The notes: generated by a model not told the origin, from the letters alone. A stretch of 64,000 bases of DNA from Siphonodentalium dalli (GCA_032622095.1 CP136069.1:46228194-46292193); one strand, 5' to 3'. Shown: positions 1 to 12,362, numbered from the stretch's first letter. A program made the numbers and translations.

Positions 1-1420
1 AGAATCTTTTTAAGCATTACTAAACCGTTTAGCACAGTCCACTTCACTCATCCGATCATCACCAAACTTCATATTTATCTTGATATTGATCTATCAGATG
101 AGAGCTATCAAATATTTTTTTAATTTTATAGGAAAAAATGGTCGCCAGCGGCCATATTGCATTTACGTTATATGTTATCGCGTCATATCGATATCTAGTA
201 CTTCTTAGAAATTTCACCTTTCCAGATTCATAATTGCTCCATTGACTGTAACAGATGAAATTATTCCCCTCTTCGGATAGAGTGTCACTGAAACTTTATT
301 TTGCCAGACTGTCTGTATAGTCACTAATTATATATGGCAATAATCTGTAATAAGATGAAGCACTATTTTATTTTATATTTACATGCAGTGCTGTTTTTAT
401 ACAACAATTCTAATCCCCCTAGCTCACCATGTGATCGACCATACATCGCGCGAGGACCTGGTTGAATTAAGGGAGGTTTTATGGATCACTTCTGTCCTCA
501 AGCTAGATTATACTTATGACATTTAATGGCATGTTAATAACGTGGAGGGTTAGATATGCTTGAGACACCACCACTCTTCAATTCACACCAAGTTCTCAGC
601 TGTCAAGTTCGGATATTAGAACCCATAGCCATGATATATGGTTTATTTTGTGTATACTAGTAATATTGTTATTTTCAGTACCTTTATATACCAGTACTGT
701 GTATAACAATGCATATAAATTAATCCATGTATACATGTATATTGATTCAACGGATTCAGTGGTTTTGTCCATCAGTCTATCAAATTTGCGGGGAAAACAT
801 GGCCACAAGCAGTACACCCTGCTAAATTTCGAATTTGAATCAATTGGCGCACCCTGCAGCCAGCTTTTATTGGAGAACTTTTTCTCATGTGGATATTTTG
901 GGTCACCGCTAGATGTGAGCCATATTTTGTTCTCAAACTGTCCTTGTGAAGACATCACTGCCAGCGGTGATCTTGAATTTTACTATTTCTATGGTTAAAT
1001 AATTTGGTTGATCCTACTGACGACACCCCTTGACCGATCGTCACCAGATTCCACAATGATCTTCTGGATAACCAGGGTGAGAGTAATCTAATTGTCCCGA
1101 ATTTCGTTAAAAAACATGACCACAGGCAGCAATTTGGTATCTTACTCTTTGATCCTCCTTTGCATGACTGAATTGTTTAGCAACTGTACAGACATATCCC
1201 TCATCTGATAGTCACCAAACTTCATATTGATCTTCTGGCTGACAACTAGATGGGATCTATCGAATGCTTTGAATTTTTTTGGAAAACATTGTCGCCAGCA
1301 GTCATCTTCTATTTTGGTTTTTATATACATGTATATCTCTTCATTCGGATAGCCAGTATTACGTAGGTACTTCAACTTTCCGCATTCCTGTCATCATTTG
1401 AAATATAAAAAATTACCTGA
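1..1420. repeat. Degenerate internally repeated region
   Basis: Several decayed copies of one module can be read, around 40-170, 770-970, 1020-1130 and 1150-1330. Each has a 'caccaaacttcatatt' or 'gatcttctgg' block followed by a 'gaaaacatggtcgcc'-like block. On the minus strand these give recurrent short peptides of the type CFPxKFDR, broken by stops and frameshifts. It may be an old repeat or a decayed coding repeat; I do not recognise the family. No intact gene is visible. Confidence 0.45.
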
Positions 1421-1560
1421 TACATGCACCCTTCAACATTTGTTTCGTCGTATCTATTTTAATGCCTCGTATGGTAATATTGATACAGATATATTTGTCA
1501 AACATTTCTTTGTACAATATACAGGTATTTAGTTTGTAACTAAATCTAGAAATATATAAT

Positions 1561-2065
1561 AGTAGCTGGTGGACCCGACTTCGTCGGGATGTTCCCCTCT
1601 GATTTTCGGAGAATTGCGCGATTTAACCTTGAATTGACCATTTTAAAGGTGAAGGTCATGTCGAGTCACGATTTGACCCGTCCAAAACACTCCCCGGACA
1701 AATGTCACGACAAAAGTACCCGTCGAAATCCGCCCGGCTTTACCCGATTTGACTTTGAATTGACAATTTTGAATGTCAAGATCAGGTCAGGGTCATGATT
1801 TGACCCACCCGAAACACTCCTGGGACAAAAGTAACAGTAGGTATTAAATTTCGTTGAAATACTTCCGTTTTACCAGATTTGACCTTGAATTGATCTTTTT
1901 GAATGTCAAAGTCAGGTCGGGATCAAGATTTGACCCGTCCAAAATACTCCCTGGAAATAATTTCCCCTAGGTATCAAATTTCGTCAAATCTGTCCGGCAG
2001 TTTTCCCGGCCATAGCTAACAGACAAACAGACAGACAAATGTCCAAAATATATATTAAACTAGCT
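1561..2065 (+). mobile_element. RTE-like retroelement 3' fragment
   Basis: It opens with 'ggtggacccgacttcgtc' and holds three degenerate modules of the type 'tttgaccttgaattgacc', separated by 'caaatttcgt'. It ends in a 'cagacaaacagacagacaaa' tract, which is typical of RTE-type LINE 3' ends. No reverse transcriptase is present. A second copy lies at 16,746-17,160 and a related fragment follows directly downstream. The RTE assignment is by style of the 3' end only. Confidence 0.5.
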
Positions 2066-2420
2066 GATGTACTCGACTTCGTTCGGGCTATTTAGGGATT
2101 TTTTTGTGATCACCTCCATCTGGACAATACCCAGTATATACAGCGTCTGGCCAAACTATTGTTCAATTGGTCCAGAAACATGGTCCCACGTGAAATTGGA
2201 CCCGTCCATATTGCTCCCGGGATCGAAGTAGTCCTACACACAAATTTTTAGTCGGATCGGTCAATGTCCAGAAACATGCATATGAGCGAGGTCAAGTTGA
2301 CACGTTAAATACCAAATCCGAGTCGGATCAGTCGAGCAGTGTTAGAGTCTATAACACATACACACATGCATTCATGCATACACACATACAGACAGGTGTT
2401 CCAAAATGTATAATCGATAG
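2066..2420 (+). mobile_element. Second RTE-like 3' fragment
   Basis: It starts with a copy of the 'gtactcgacttcgttcgggc' opening of the preceding fragment. It has different internal sequence (several 'gtccagaaacatg' blocks) and ends in 'cacacatacagacaggtgtt'. The direct abutment suggests nested or repeated insertion of related retroelement tails. No ORF of note. Confidence 0.4.
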
Positions 2421-2589
2421 CTACAACAATTATATGGTAGATAGTTCACGGCCGACCTGATGCATGCATCTTAGTTTTCTTGTATATGTATGGTGTGCAA
2501 TTTGTATTGTATTCAGTATCGTCTTGAGAGTCAAACGTTATCTTAGAAACTCCAATGTCTCATATTGATGCCTTTTTTATAAAGATACG

Positions 2590-3095
2590 GACGGCGTTGG
2601 TGTATGGTATTCTGTTAAAATATTCACCTTCGTCAAAAACCGCCACAAACAGAAAGAATAGTAAAATATAGACGGACTTTGTACTTACACCAATCATAAA
2701 TATGGCATTAACCGTATGTTATTGTCAATTTTTCCCTTTGTTCTGTAAACAAAAGCAAAAAACGTTACGTTTACATCCGGATATAGTAAATATAAAGAGC
2801 GTTATTTGTTACTGTTTTCCTGATATGGAAATAATAAAGAGCGTTTATATCATTTGTGTGATTAACCAATAGAATTGCACTGTGTTATGTAAACAGAATC
2901 ACAACTTCTGTAACACGAGCAGGCTCTTGTTTACGTACACCATCGTACGTCTTGACGACAATATACTATTTACGCGCTGATTATGTTTGGCATATGAACA
3001 AAACTATATATATTTTAATATTCCTTCCGCTGATGGCGATTTGAACAAATATGAATATTTCTGCTACGAACGCGCCCGTGCCTTTAATTGACAGC
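2590..3095. mobile_element. Fold-back MITE, TTAAAGG-end family
   Basis: The left half (block 'gtcaaaaaccgccacaaaca') and the right half ('ttccgctgatggcgatttg') are diverged inverted copies. Two TAAAGAGCGT motifs lie at the centre (2793 and 2835). The right end reads 'cccgtgcctttaattg', matching the ends of the element at 45,220-45,701, to which the whole segment is homologous in inverted form. The left end is eroded. No coding content. Confidence 0.55.
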
Positions 3096-3686
3096 CAAAT
3101 AAATATCGTCTATACCCGTAATATAATGTTTATATATTAAGTTGTGTTGAAGGCGTGGAACTGACCAACAAGCCATTAAACTGTACAACGAAAAATTACA
3201 TCAGAACTTTTTTTCAAAACATTTTGTCGGAGATATCGGTAGTCCTTGCATGGGCAGTGGACATAGGGAAGATAATATTTTCTCCCTTTTTGGCTCTTAA
3301 TCGGAATACACACATACAGCATATGTCCACCCTCGTTCAGTAGTCTCCTATCCCCAACCATCTTTCAAAATAAAAAAAATGATGGAGCTCTTCATTGTCT
3401 CGTCCGTGTGTAATGTAAAAACATTTATTGCACACCCAATGGCTTATTTGTGCGAAATACAGCAAAATACAGAATATTTCAAAACGTTCAATAAACAATT
3501 GTGTATTGTTCTTGAAGAATACAACCCGATTACGTCAACAACGTCATTGGCGACGTCAACCGTAACAGACAATTTCTTCACTAAATTATTAGGTATAGTC
3601 TACACTGAGCACACGTTTGTTCAATTAAATAAACAACATAGACCTAAATTTTAGTATATCACAAGCTACAACCATCAGGGTGGGCA
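3096..3686. other. Unassigned interval
   Basis: It contains only short unremarkable ORFs (for example 3379-3654 on the plus strand, 91 codons, no recognisable family). I see no convincing gene, RNA or repeat boundary here. Confidence 0.4.
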
Positions 3687-3865
3687 ATAAACATAGAACA
3701 ACACAGATGTGTGAACACGTTAACGTTATTGCACTCGTTTGTCGTGCCGCGAGGTAAAACTCGAACCTCCGGTTAACCTCCGGTTCTCGTTTTACCATCG
3801 CGTCACAACAAAATCGTGCAATAACGTTATCATGTTCACACACTCGTGTCGTTCTATCTATTTAT
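3687..3865. mobile_element. Fold-back hairpin element (about 180 bp)
   Basis: The two halves are inverted copies around a centre near 3,776. Left blocks 'tgtgtgaacacgttaacg' and 'gaggtaaaactcgaacctcc' answer right blocks 'taacgttatcatgttcacac' and 'ggttctcgttttacc'. Even the outermost 'ataaacatagaac' pairs with 'gttctatctatttat'. It is almost all stem with little loop, the structure of a snap-back MITE. The apparent minus-strand ORF at 3625-3843 is a by-product. Confidence 0.7.
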
Positions 3866-4431
3866 TACATGATCCGACCCTTATTACATCCATTAAACCC
3901 ATTCTATAATGCTATACAACGGTCATTGTATAACAGGAATTAAATAGTGCCAGATGTACCGAAATATATTATTGTTGCGGCAACGTGACTGATATTGATA
4001 TAGTTTGAAAGGCTCGGTCCAGACCTAATTTACTGAATTGGTTTTGTACATTTCACTATAAACTGGGGACGAGTTGTAGACGATCTATACAGAATACGTC
4101 ATACAAGTGTATTAGCTAAGACAAAAGTCGTAAGTTGTCTTAACATCCACGATACTCACTATCATGCACACCAAGCGGCGTACAAATAGGGAGAGGTCCA
4201 AATCGGCAGTCTGACACACATCTTAAATATAGAAATACTTCGCGGTCATATTTCGTGGGGAATTTTTTTACCACGAGAAGGGAGGTATCATAACGTTTGT
4301 TTACTTGATGAAGTCACATCTAAATCCGTCTATAGACATGTTAGACAATATATTAGTAGCATTTACTCCCACATTTTCGTCATTTTGAAAGTGTTTACGT
4401 TTTAGTAACCCGAACTACATGTTTACATATA
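3866..4431. other. Unassigned interval
   Basis: AT-rich sequence without long ORFs, clear repeats or splice-flanked coding blocks that I can see. Confidence 0.35.
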
Positions 4432-4625
4432 GTGTTGCTGAGTGTCCACTTACGTAGTCAATATTTACACATGTTTATGCAATAACAGCGTAAACATTGA
4501 GTAAGTCATATATATATATATATATATATAGTGTAGCTTAGTGTCCACTTACGTAGTCAATATTTACACAGTCATGTTTATGTAATAACTGCGTAAACAG
4601 TGAGTAAGTCATATATATATACACA
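4432..4625. repeat. Two-copy 99-bp tandem duplication with TA runs
   Basis: The block 'gtgtccacttacgtagtcaa' through 'gagtaagtcatatatatata' occurs twice, 99 bp apart (from 4432 and from 4531). Each copy ends in a TA microsatellite, so slippage or unequal exchange at the TA run is a likely origin. Confidence 0.75.
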
Positions 4626-4797
4626 CAGCATAGTGTGTATATATATGTACATATGTATATACTAGCAGGGTTGCCCGGGTTGAAAAGTAACCAACACCAG
4701 CGTTTTGTAATTGGTATATATACATAAGAATTGTGCTGAGTAGTTGTGCATTCTTGTTGTGCCCGGCCCGGCTTCACTTAGGTATATATAAACTATC

Positions 4798-5474
4798 TAC
4801 ACTCTTAAAAATATAGCTACTGTATAGTACCTATATAGGTACTATAATTGCTATGATATAGCTACTATAAAGTACCTAACTAGGTATCATATAGTACCTA
4901 ATTAGCTATATATAGTACCAATTAAAAGTATATACTATTTAGCACCTAAGTTAGGTATCATATAGTACCTAAGTAGGTACTATATAGCACCTTCATAGGC
5001 ACTATATAGTACCTAACTATATTTGGCAACAGAATCTTCCTTCCATTTCGAAACCGACGAATTCGAACAAAGTTCAACGCCAACGGAGTCGGTTGACTCG
5101 GCGGAACATGGCGAAGCATCCATTTTTCTTGTCTTGTCTTCTTAGATTCCTGCGCTTACTTTTCACAACACCTCTAATTCGGTTGATCCAGAGTAATTCA
5201 TACAACGATTAGTCGATTATAATGAATTATAGCAATGGCTTCTTGAAAATAATTTCCTAGTGGTCTGCGAATGCGCCCTCTGGCGCGAGAGTCTCTCAAA
5301 TAACATGGGGTAATTTGGTTTATCCTGAATGCGATATAGCGGTTCCACGATAGGCACTAAAGACGGTATAGCTACTATATCACACCAATATCCTATAGGT
5401 GTTACATATATATGTACTATAGCTACAATAGCTACTATACTGTAGCTATACAGACTCCGATATTTGTGAGTGTA
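4798..5474. mobile_element. MITE with TACACTC inverted ends
   Basis: The left end 'tacactcttaaaaatat' pairs with the right end 'atatttgtgagtgta'. Inside both ends are many small palindromes built from 'agtaccta' and 'taggtact' (4830-5010 and 5380-5450). The middle (5040-5340) is ordinary sequence. No transposase ORF, so it is non-autonomous. No target-site duplication is obvious. Confidence 0.6.
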
Positions 5475-6098
5475 CGGTAAAAATGTTTTATAAAATTTGG
5501 GGTCCAGCCCTCATACCTACCCCTGCCTCCGATGGTGCCACTTTGGCAACTGGGAATCATACCAAAGATTTCCTGTAAAATGGATTTGTCTCTATATAAG
5601 TTTGGTGGATATCGATGACAAAAACGTTTACCAATGTCTGTGTCCCTCCCATACCCAACCACCCCTTACATTAACCGTAGGCATATTTAAACCATACCAT
5701 TAGAGTCCCTATATCGTGAAGATAACCACGTGTATATTCAAGTTTAGCAGAAATAGGCGACAAACTTCTGGTTTTAAATTAATTTTGGCATCCCTTCGCT
5801 AAACCCATCCCTGACTTGGGTGGCGCCACTCTAAGTCACATCATAAGATTACCCGTATCACGGAGATGACTATATATAGGTTTGGTGGAAATCAGAAAAC
5901 ATTTGGTAATTTTGAGGTACATATATAAATTCGAACCCAAGGGCTGTTGGGATGCAAATGTAATATAGCAGACTTCGGAAATTCGATCCTTTTTAAGATG
6001 GTGCCATTGGAAAATCTAAGCTGGACAACCCCCGTCAACATAGCCCATTTGGTCGTGCCCCTTTGTGAGACAGGGTATCTCTTGCATTCCCAATCACT
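5475..6098. repeat. Dispersed repeat modules
   Basis: It holds repeated blocks of the type 'gatttcctgtaaaatgga' and 'gatggtgccac', which recur at 11,274-11,440 and, more diverged, at 8,360-8,480 and 9,470-9,600. No coding gene recognised. The short ORFs at 5435-5662 and 5892-6167 run through these modules. Confidence 0.5.
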
Positions 6099-6260
6099 TA
6101 ACCATTCCATGACTGGAGCTTCCTGATATATTGCGAAGACCGTGTGCCAATGGATTATCTTGGACATGCGAGTCTCGTAGGGAGCCTCGCATATATAAGA
6201 TAATGCACTGGCGCGGGATCTTTAATGCTGCGCCAGCACCGCTCGTCACGAGAGGGTTAG
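6099..6260. mobile_element. TTAA-flanked MITE with internal hairpin
   Basis: It begins with TTAA at 6099-6102 followed by 'ccattccatgactggagctt', the same outer end as the element at 10,229-10,899. It closes at 'cacgagagggttag' (TTAA decayed to TTAG). Between them is a decayed form of the family's hairpin (6,147-6,213, 'gccaatggattatctt' against 'aagataatgcactggc'). It belongs to the group that includes the MITE at 43,721-44,112; the TTAA flank suggests piggyBac-type mobilisation. Confidence 0.6.
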
Positions 6261-7186
6261 AACAATCGACAGTTATCTGACTTTGAATGTCGGTCGTGTG
6301 TCCAAACTACTTTTTTTTAATTACCTGTGATAAAGAGCGTTTCTGGTTTCCTTGCAAACTAAGATCGTTCATAAAATGTTAACTTATGGTTATTCTCCTC
6401 GTGTTAGTGTTGGATGTTTTTGTATGGAAATCGTAATGCATGTGCGTGTTCCGTATCCCAGAAATGCACACATTATCTGCGTATAACTAAATTTGTTACA
6501 TAGGTCGGTAATCTGCTTAGATTCGCCTCAATTTGAGTCGATAATGAACTGAAAATTAGAGCATTTTAGTAACATTTTTATCGACTCATGGTGACTTGAT
6601 TACAGGTTTAGTATGTGCAATGACCCAAATAAGCCAACTCCAGTTTGTAAGGTGTACACTCATTAACACGTGTTTTCATTGTGGCCCGCGCCATAAAACG
6701 GGATAACGGATATGAGTCCATTGTCTGCTTATTTTAGAATCAAATAATCACGTTATGAACCTATTTCACATTATAGGTCGACTATATGTGTATGTGTGTG
6801 GGGATGTGTTGGTGTGTTTGCGAAAATAATCCTGGATAGCTCTAAAACTCCCAGGAATCTCGCGTACCAGAAACAAAGGCTGAATACTCTCATCGTATTT
6901 TATATAAAAGTTATATAAAGTTACCAAGGCTTTATAAATTTAGGAAAAAAATCACCCATGCAGGTCAGGTAAAGTTTATTGGAGAGATATGTAAATGTAT
7001 ACCGGCTCCACACATAATGATAACTCTTTGATACAAGTCAGTCCATCGACAGATTGTGGATGTTTACATAATATCCAGCCTGGGCAATATATACAGTTGA
7101 GTTCCATACGCTTTATTTTTGTTAACCTATTTTTTTGTGACCGACAACGAATGCCGAAAAGTATGCACGCAAGTTAAAAACATAAG
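6261..7186. other. Unassigned interval with a MITE scrap
   Basis: It includes TAAAGAGCGT at 6331. A block at about 6,505-6,600 ('gattcgcctcaatttgagtc', 'gaactgaaaatta', 'tcgactcatggtgact') matches one arm of the element at 11,502-12,136. No gene is seen. Confidence 0.4.
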
Positions 7187-8310
7187 ATGTACTTATTCTA
7201 GTGCGTGAAACTAAAAAGTTAGTATTCAGCTGGAGAAATATAGCAGTCTAGTAACATCATCGAAAATTTCACAAACAACTCGACCTTACCACTCTATAGA
7301 GAACATCGCTGAACTACGCGCAATTGTAAATATTTACTTCTTAATGGCATCGAAAGTCATTGTATTTAACTAATATATAAGAATGACGGTGTTTGTTGTC
7401 AACTTGGATATAATATTTGTAAAAAATACCTACTCTGAACAATATTATTCTCCATTTCTATTTGATCGCCCTACCGGAGTGTTTGACATCACTTTAACAT
7501 AATAACATTCGCCACTATAGTATACAGAGACGCAACAAGGAGAGAAAATGGTGGTCAAGTATCAACAAGGTGTCCACTTAAAAGCATCCATAAGATATGT
7601 CAACACAACTCCAAGAAGAACATGTCGATCGGCATAGGAATTAGATACATTAAAATCATTTTTCTTAAATATGTTCAAGTATGATAGATAACAAGTGTGA
7701 ACAATGGAATCCAAAATACAAAAGCAACACAATGCGCAAAATAATTGATTCTTGTTTTCTCGAAGCGACATCCAAATTGGCGTGCTTCTTACTTATACAA
7801 TGGGAGAGTCAATAAGTTTTGTTTTCATCGATTTCATGCAGACACTGCACTCTACTATTCAGAGCAAATGCACTTTTATGCCCCAAGTTCCAAGGTCTTC
7901 GAAGTTAGTATAGATGGAAAAAATAACAAATGTGTTTAAAGTAATGTGAAACACTCCGGTAGGGCGATAAAATAGAAATTGAGAATAATCTACTAAGTAC
8001 TAATTTTTACAATTATTATATCCAAATAGACAATAAACACGGTCATTCTTATATATTATTTACATACAATGACTTTCGGTGGCGAAATCGTTATTGTTAG
8101 CTTATCACAGATAGTTGCGTCCCAAGTCGAGAAGTAAATATTTACAATTGCGCGTAGTTCAGACGATGTTTTCTATGGAGTGGTAGGGTCGATTTGTTTG
8201 AAATTTTCGGTGATGTTACTAGAATGCTATATTCCTCCTGCTGGCATAGTGTCTGAATACTAACTTTTTAGTTTCACACACTCGAATAAGTACATATTAG
8301 GTCTTTAATA
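7187..8310. mobile_element. Long-TIR non-autonomous element (about 1.1 kb)
   Basis: Inverted arms of about 325-375 bp (7,187-7,510 and 7,935-8,310) flank a unique middle. Outer ends: 'atgtacttattctagtgcg' and 'cactcgaataagtacat'. Inner ends: 'gccctaccggagtgtttgac' and 'gaaacactccggtagggc'. The arms differ by many substitutions and indels, so the element is old. There is no transposase; the middle ORF (7562-7771, minus) is not recognised. Part of the right arm recurs at 33,700-33,945, and the middle recurs at 9,235-9,430. Confidence 0.7.
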
Positions 8311-8660
8311 ACCAGCGTTACTAAACACTTTGTACTATGGATGTGACTATAGATAATTCGGGTGACACTTTTCGGAAATATTGGTCCCCCTTACTTGGCT
8401 AGCACCAGTTATAGATTTGTATATAGGAAAATAGGCGAAGCGATGTTTTATCAATGTGTGTGCCCCCATATACAGCCAACACGTATACTCGATTAGATAG
8501 CGAAATACACTTAATCGGGGTTCACAATTTTATAGCGATTGATATTAAATCGCAATAACACGTGGCACCCGAGGTTAGGATTGGAACTAGGATTGCTAAC
8601 CAAATAACGGAGATATGTGAAGTGCATTTAAAGAGCGTTACCCTAACCCACCTAGCCCAC
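8311..8660. repeat. Segment duplicated at 9,420-9,820
   Basis: Blocks such as 'tggatgtgactatagataat', 'cacttttcggaaatatt', 'ttttatcaatgtgtgtgc' and 'ataacacgtggcacccgagg' occur in the same order at 9,430-9,800, with indels. Together with the repeated middle of the preceding element this is an old direct duplication. Confidence 0.7.
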
Positions 8661-8677
8661 CCACCTGATATGAAAAT

Positions 8678-8926
8678 ATGAATTACATCAATCTCTACCA
8701 TACTTCCTTTCTGACTAATATGCTACCGGCTGGGTACTATTCTGTGTTTCGATATTTAGCATGGGATTTTCCAGCAAAAATGGCGAAACCCGATCGCTCC
8801 AATGTCAAATTTCTAGGTGCATTGAGAGCAATTCCCGCACTAAAACACAATGACAGAATGGAAAATCAGAGCGGTAGTTTTGTTGACGATTTTCGCAAGC
8901 TACTCGTCAAAATTGCAGCAAATTAG
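8678..8926 (+). CDS. Short unexplained ORF (82 codons)
   Basis: An 82-codon open frame starting at ATG and ending at TAG. The product has a polar C-terminal half (repeated K/R and D, ending KIAAN) and no motif I recognise. It lies between two halves of a duplicated repeat region and no clear splice sites or promoter were found. It could be a chance ORF; it is listed only because it is not part of an obvious repeat. Confidence 0.12.
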   Translation: MNYINLYHTSFLTNMLPAGYYSVFRYLAWDFPAKMAKPDRSNVKFLGALRAIPALKHNDRMENQSGSFVDDFRKLLVKIAAN

Positions 8927-9234
8927 AACTATTGTGTTTGACTTGCGAGTTGTGACAATGTCGTACACGTGCGTTTAAACTTTTGTGTGATGATAAAATA
9001 ATCGGAGAACCGAATCACGCCGTTTCGAAATATAGTTCTTCTGTTTTAGTGGGACTTTTCAAACTTAAGGATCAAAATTTATGCAAATTTTGTTCGATAT
9101 TTTGTGTGCTTAACTAGGGCAGCATGTTGCACTGTTCGCTTATATTTTAATATCGCGGAAGTCCACCAAATGTGGGTAAAATGTCGTCGGTTGCAGCGGT
9201 CTTACCGAGTCGTCAAGGGATGTAAATCCTGCAT

Positions 9235-9820
9235 GGAGTTTGGAATCCAATTACAAAAGCAACACAATGACCAAAATAATCGATTCTTGTTTTGTTGAAG
9301 CGACATGCAGATTCCATGCAGACACTGCGCTCTACAATTAAGAGCAAATGCAATTTTTATGCCAGATGTTCCAAGGTCTTTGCCGCGATCGAATAGATGG
9401 GGAAAATAACAAATGTTTATAATAACCAGCTAAACACACTGCACCATGGATGTGACTATAGATAATTCGGGCGACACTTTTCGGAAATATTGTTGCCCCT
9501 TACCAAACCTCACGTCCTGACTTGGACAGCACCAGTTATATATTTGTACATGAAAATAGGCGAACAAATGTTTTATCAATGTGTGTGCTTCCCTCCATTT
9601 ATACAGCCAACACGATTAGCTAAAGATACTTAATCGGTGTTCACGTCAACTTCACGATTAGATAGCGATTGCTATTAAATTGCAATAACACGTGGCACCC
9701 GAGGTTAGGATTGGAACTATGATTATTAACGAAATAACGGAGATGTGTGAAGTGCCCTTGGAGAGCGTTACCCTAACCCACCATGCTCATCCACCTGATA
9801 GGAAAATATGAATTACATTT
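9235..9820. repeat. Partial copy of the 7,700-8,650 region
   Basis: It starts with the middle of the long-TIR element ('acaaaagcaacacaatg', 'cattccatgcagacactg'-type blocks, 'gttccaaggtctt') but lacks its long right arm. It then continues as the duplicated 'gactatagataattcggg' segment. So either a recombined copy exists here or the arm was inserted later into the other copy. Confidence 0.6.
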
Positions 9821-10228
9821 GACGAAAGTTGATCAATTGTTGTGTTGTAAATTGTATCATACCGATCTCGGTTATTTCGTCAAAGTACGTTCTATATAGA
9901 GTTATCACCCTTCCTGTTAACTCAGAATACTTATTCCGAAATGAAATCCCAACCTCGCGTGTTACATGTTAATGAGTTTGCATATCAATCACTATCTAAT
10001 CGTGCATCCCCGATTAATTATCTTTCGCTATCTAATCGTGTGCATATTATGTGCCTTAACACCACTTCTCACCGAATGGTGACATTTCGGAATAAATTCC
10101 TACTTTAAATATCTTATTATATTATACTATATTAGAGATGTCAATGTATAATACGTTTGTGGTAGTTAAACAACAACTCCATCATAACGTTTCACTGATG
10201 TTTATCCGGGTCCTTCTATATTTCTACA

Positions 10229-10899
10229 ATGAAACCTTTTATGATGGGAGCTTCCTGAATTTTTGCGAAAACCCTGTGCTAATTTTTTTTATAATTGTTA
10301 AAGAAAGTAAGAAAAAATGATAAAAAATTGTTAACAAATGTAAGAAATAACGATAAAAATGATAAAAATTGTTAAAGAATGTAAGAAAAAATGATAAAAG
10401 TTGATAAATAATGTAAGAAAATAATTGATTAAAAATGATAAAACTGTTAAAGAATGTAAGAAAATTGATAAAAAAAATGATAAAAAATTGTTAGGCCAAT
10501 GCATTCTCTTATATATGCGAGGCGACTTATGGTCGACTCGTATATATCAGAGAATGAATTGGCACAGGGTCCCGTCCTGAAGGGGTTAACATTTAGACCA
10601 AATACGAAAAATACTCGCGTGATTCCCACTTGACATCAAGATAATCCATCAACCCTTTCATGACGAGAGCTGCGTTGGTGCAGCATTAAAAACCCAAGTG
10701 CCAGTGCATTCTCTTATATAGGGAGCCTAACATATATAAGAGAATGAACTGGCTTACACGATCAAGGTAAATAGTGTTAGGCCAATGCATTCCCTTATAT
10801 ATGCGAGGCGCCCTATGGGCGACTCCCATATATAAGATAATGCATTGGCACAGTGTTTTCGCAAAATTTCAGGAAGCTCCAGTCATGTAACGGTTAACA
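10229..10899. mobile_element. TTAA-type MITE carrying three hairpins
   Basis: The outer arms are inverted copies: left 'gggagcttcctgaatttttg' with 'cgaaaaccctgtgctaa', right 'ttggcacagtgttttcg' with 'caaaatttcaggaagctcc', ending next to TTAA at the right. Inside are three palindromes (10,495-10,563; 10,700-10,753; 10,781-10,849) of the same type as those at 43.8 and 51.1 kb. A short array of the unit 'gttaaagaatgtaagaaaa' is also present. An inner 'ggggttaac' and 'caaccctttcatgacgag' suggest nested or fused copies. Non-coding. Confidence 0.6.
10300..10490 (+). repeat. A-rich short tandem array
   Basis: Repeats of 'gttaaagaatgtaag' plus 'aaaaaatgataaaa' in variable order, five to six times. 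The same unit, as single copies, lies between the hairpin pairs at 43,830-43,880 and 51,120-51,170, so the array is an internal expansion within this MITE family. Confidence 0.7.
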
Positions 10900-11501
10900 C
10901 ATAGCTAAATGTTCACAATTGTCCTCAAACTGACACTGAACGGTGTCCAGAACAAGCATATTTATCAAATATAAATAAAACAGCCATTGACGGACGTACG
11001 TACAGATGCCTGCGACTTGCATGCATATGACACATTTGTTTGTTCTTTGGTAATCGGGTAACACACTCCCACACGACTGAACTATGTGATTGGAGGACAA
11101 GTGATTGGTAAACAATGGGATATAAATGTAGTTTGTGCAGGCAGACATGGGTATCTCTACTCACCGACTGCGTTTGACTACATTGTAAGGGGCATCTTCC
11201 ATTTACGTATAGACACCATTTTGTTGAACGAAATGTGTCTCATTTATATTTTAGCGGTAAAGCCACGATATCTGTGTTTAATCACCCGCATCCCTGACTC
11301 TGACGGTACCACTTTCACCACTTTGAACCATGCCATAGATTTCCTGTAAAATGGAGATGAATACCTATTGTTTGGTTGAAATGAGCAACCAAACATTTTT
11401 GATAAAGGTGTGTGCTCCAATATGACCCCGGTTCTAATAACGAAGGTGCAACTTCTGTATCGATCAACCACAAAATTCAGCCTTTTCTCCCGAATATCAT
11501 C
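10900..11501. repeat. Interval with a dispersed repeat (11,274-11,440)
   Basis: 11,274-11,440 repeats the 'ccctgactctgacggtacc' / 'gatttcctgtaaaatgga' module seen at 5.5 kb. Upstream there is no recognisable gene; the short overlapping ORFs here are on opposite strands of the same DNA. Confidence 0.45.
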
Positions 11502-12136
11502 ATGTTATCGGCTTATAATAGGATTTATTTTAGGTTCATAATCGGCGTAGAATCGCCTCCTTTTGAGTCATCAACGAGCTGAAAATGAGAATGTTTGAGA
11601 GCCATTATCGACTCATAATGGCTCATTCTAATGCACTAGCTGCCAATATACTGCATGAAACATCAAAGATTTGCAGGGGGTGTCAATTATCGACAAACTG
11701 TCGCAAAGTGTAGTCTGGTTCAAAGGCACCGATACCCGCTCCTACGTTCGATATTCATACGCGTCAATTTTAACAGCTGATTTCCGTCACCTGCATAGTG
11801 TATAACAAAAACAATGGCGTCGATTTGTGGAACGATTACTTTTGGATCGTTCAAAGGAGGCATATTTAGCCTTGTTGTTTATTTTGTTATTGAGCTTGAA
11901 ATAAGTTTAATGAACTGAAACTTAATTTAAAGATAAATATTTTCAATTAAATTGCGAGTTCTCAACCAGTGGGTGACCCAATTTTAATGCCAACTGCGCT
12001 ATACGTTCACTGTCGGCTTATTTCAGAAGTTATTATGAGTCGATGGTGGCACTAAAACACTTTCATTTTCAGTTCGTTGTGGACTAAAAATGAGGCGATT
12101 CAGCGCCGATTATTAACCTATTATAAGCCGATACCG
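11502..12136. mobile_element. MITE with about 125-bp inverted arms
   Basis: The left arm has 'cggcttataatagg', 'gaatcgcctccttttgagtc', 'gagctgaaaatgaga' and 'tcgactcataatgg'. The right arm repeats these in inverse: 'tatgagtcgatggtgg', 'tcattttcagttcgttg', 'aatgaggcgattc' and 'cctattataagccg'. The middle (about 380 bp) has no long ORF. A loose half copy lies near 6.5 kb. Confidence 0.7.
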
Positions 12137-12194
12137 TTGTGATTGTTGGGAAAACAGGCAGAATATTGAGGATTTTGGAGTTATTAGCCAGGTT

Positions 12195-12362
12195 GACAAT
12201 TACGTATAACTTTCAATGTGTGTTACTGTAGCAGGAAGACAGCCCGATAAGGCTAGGCTAACCCCCAACAATATATACAGCATTTACTTTATTATATGTT
12301 ACTGCCATTGTATTTATTCATGTATAAATTGTAAATAAATGATTCTATCCTATCCTATCCTG
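12195..12362 (+). mobile_element. Non-LTR retrotransposon 3' tail
   Basis: A short untranslated-type sequence ending 'gtaaataaatgattctatcc' followed by repeats of the pentamer ATCCT. An AATAAA-like signal and a simple 3' microsatellite are characteristic of CR1/L2-style LINE ends. The insertion is heavily 5'-truncated, with no coding part left. Confidence 0.55.
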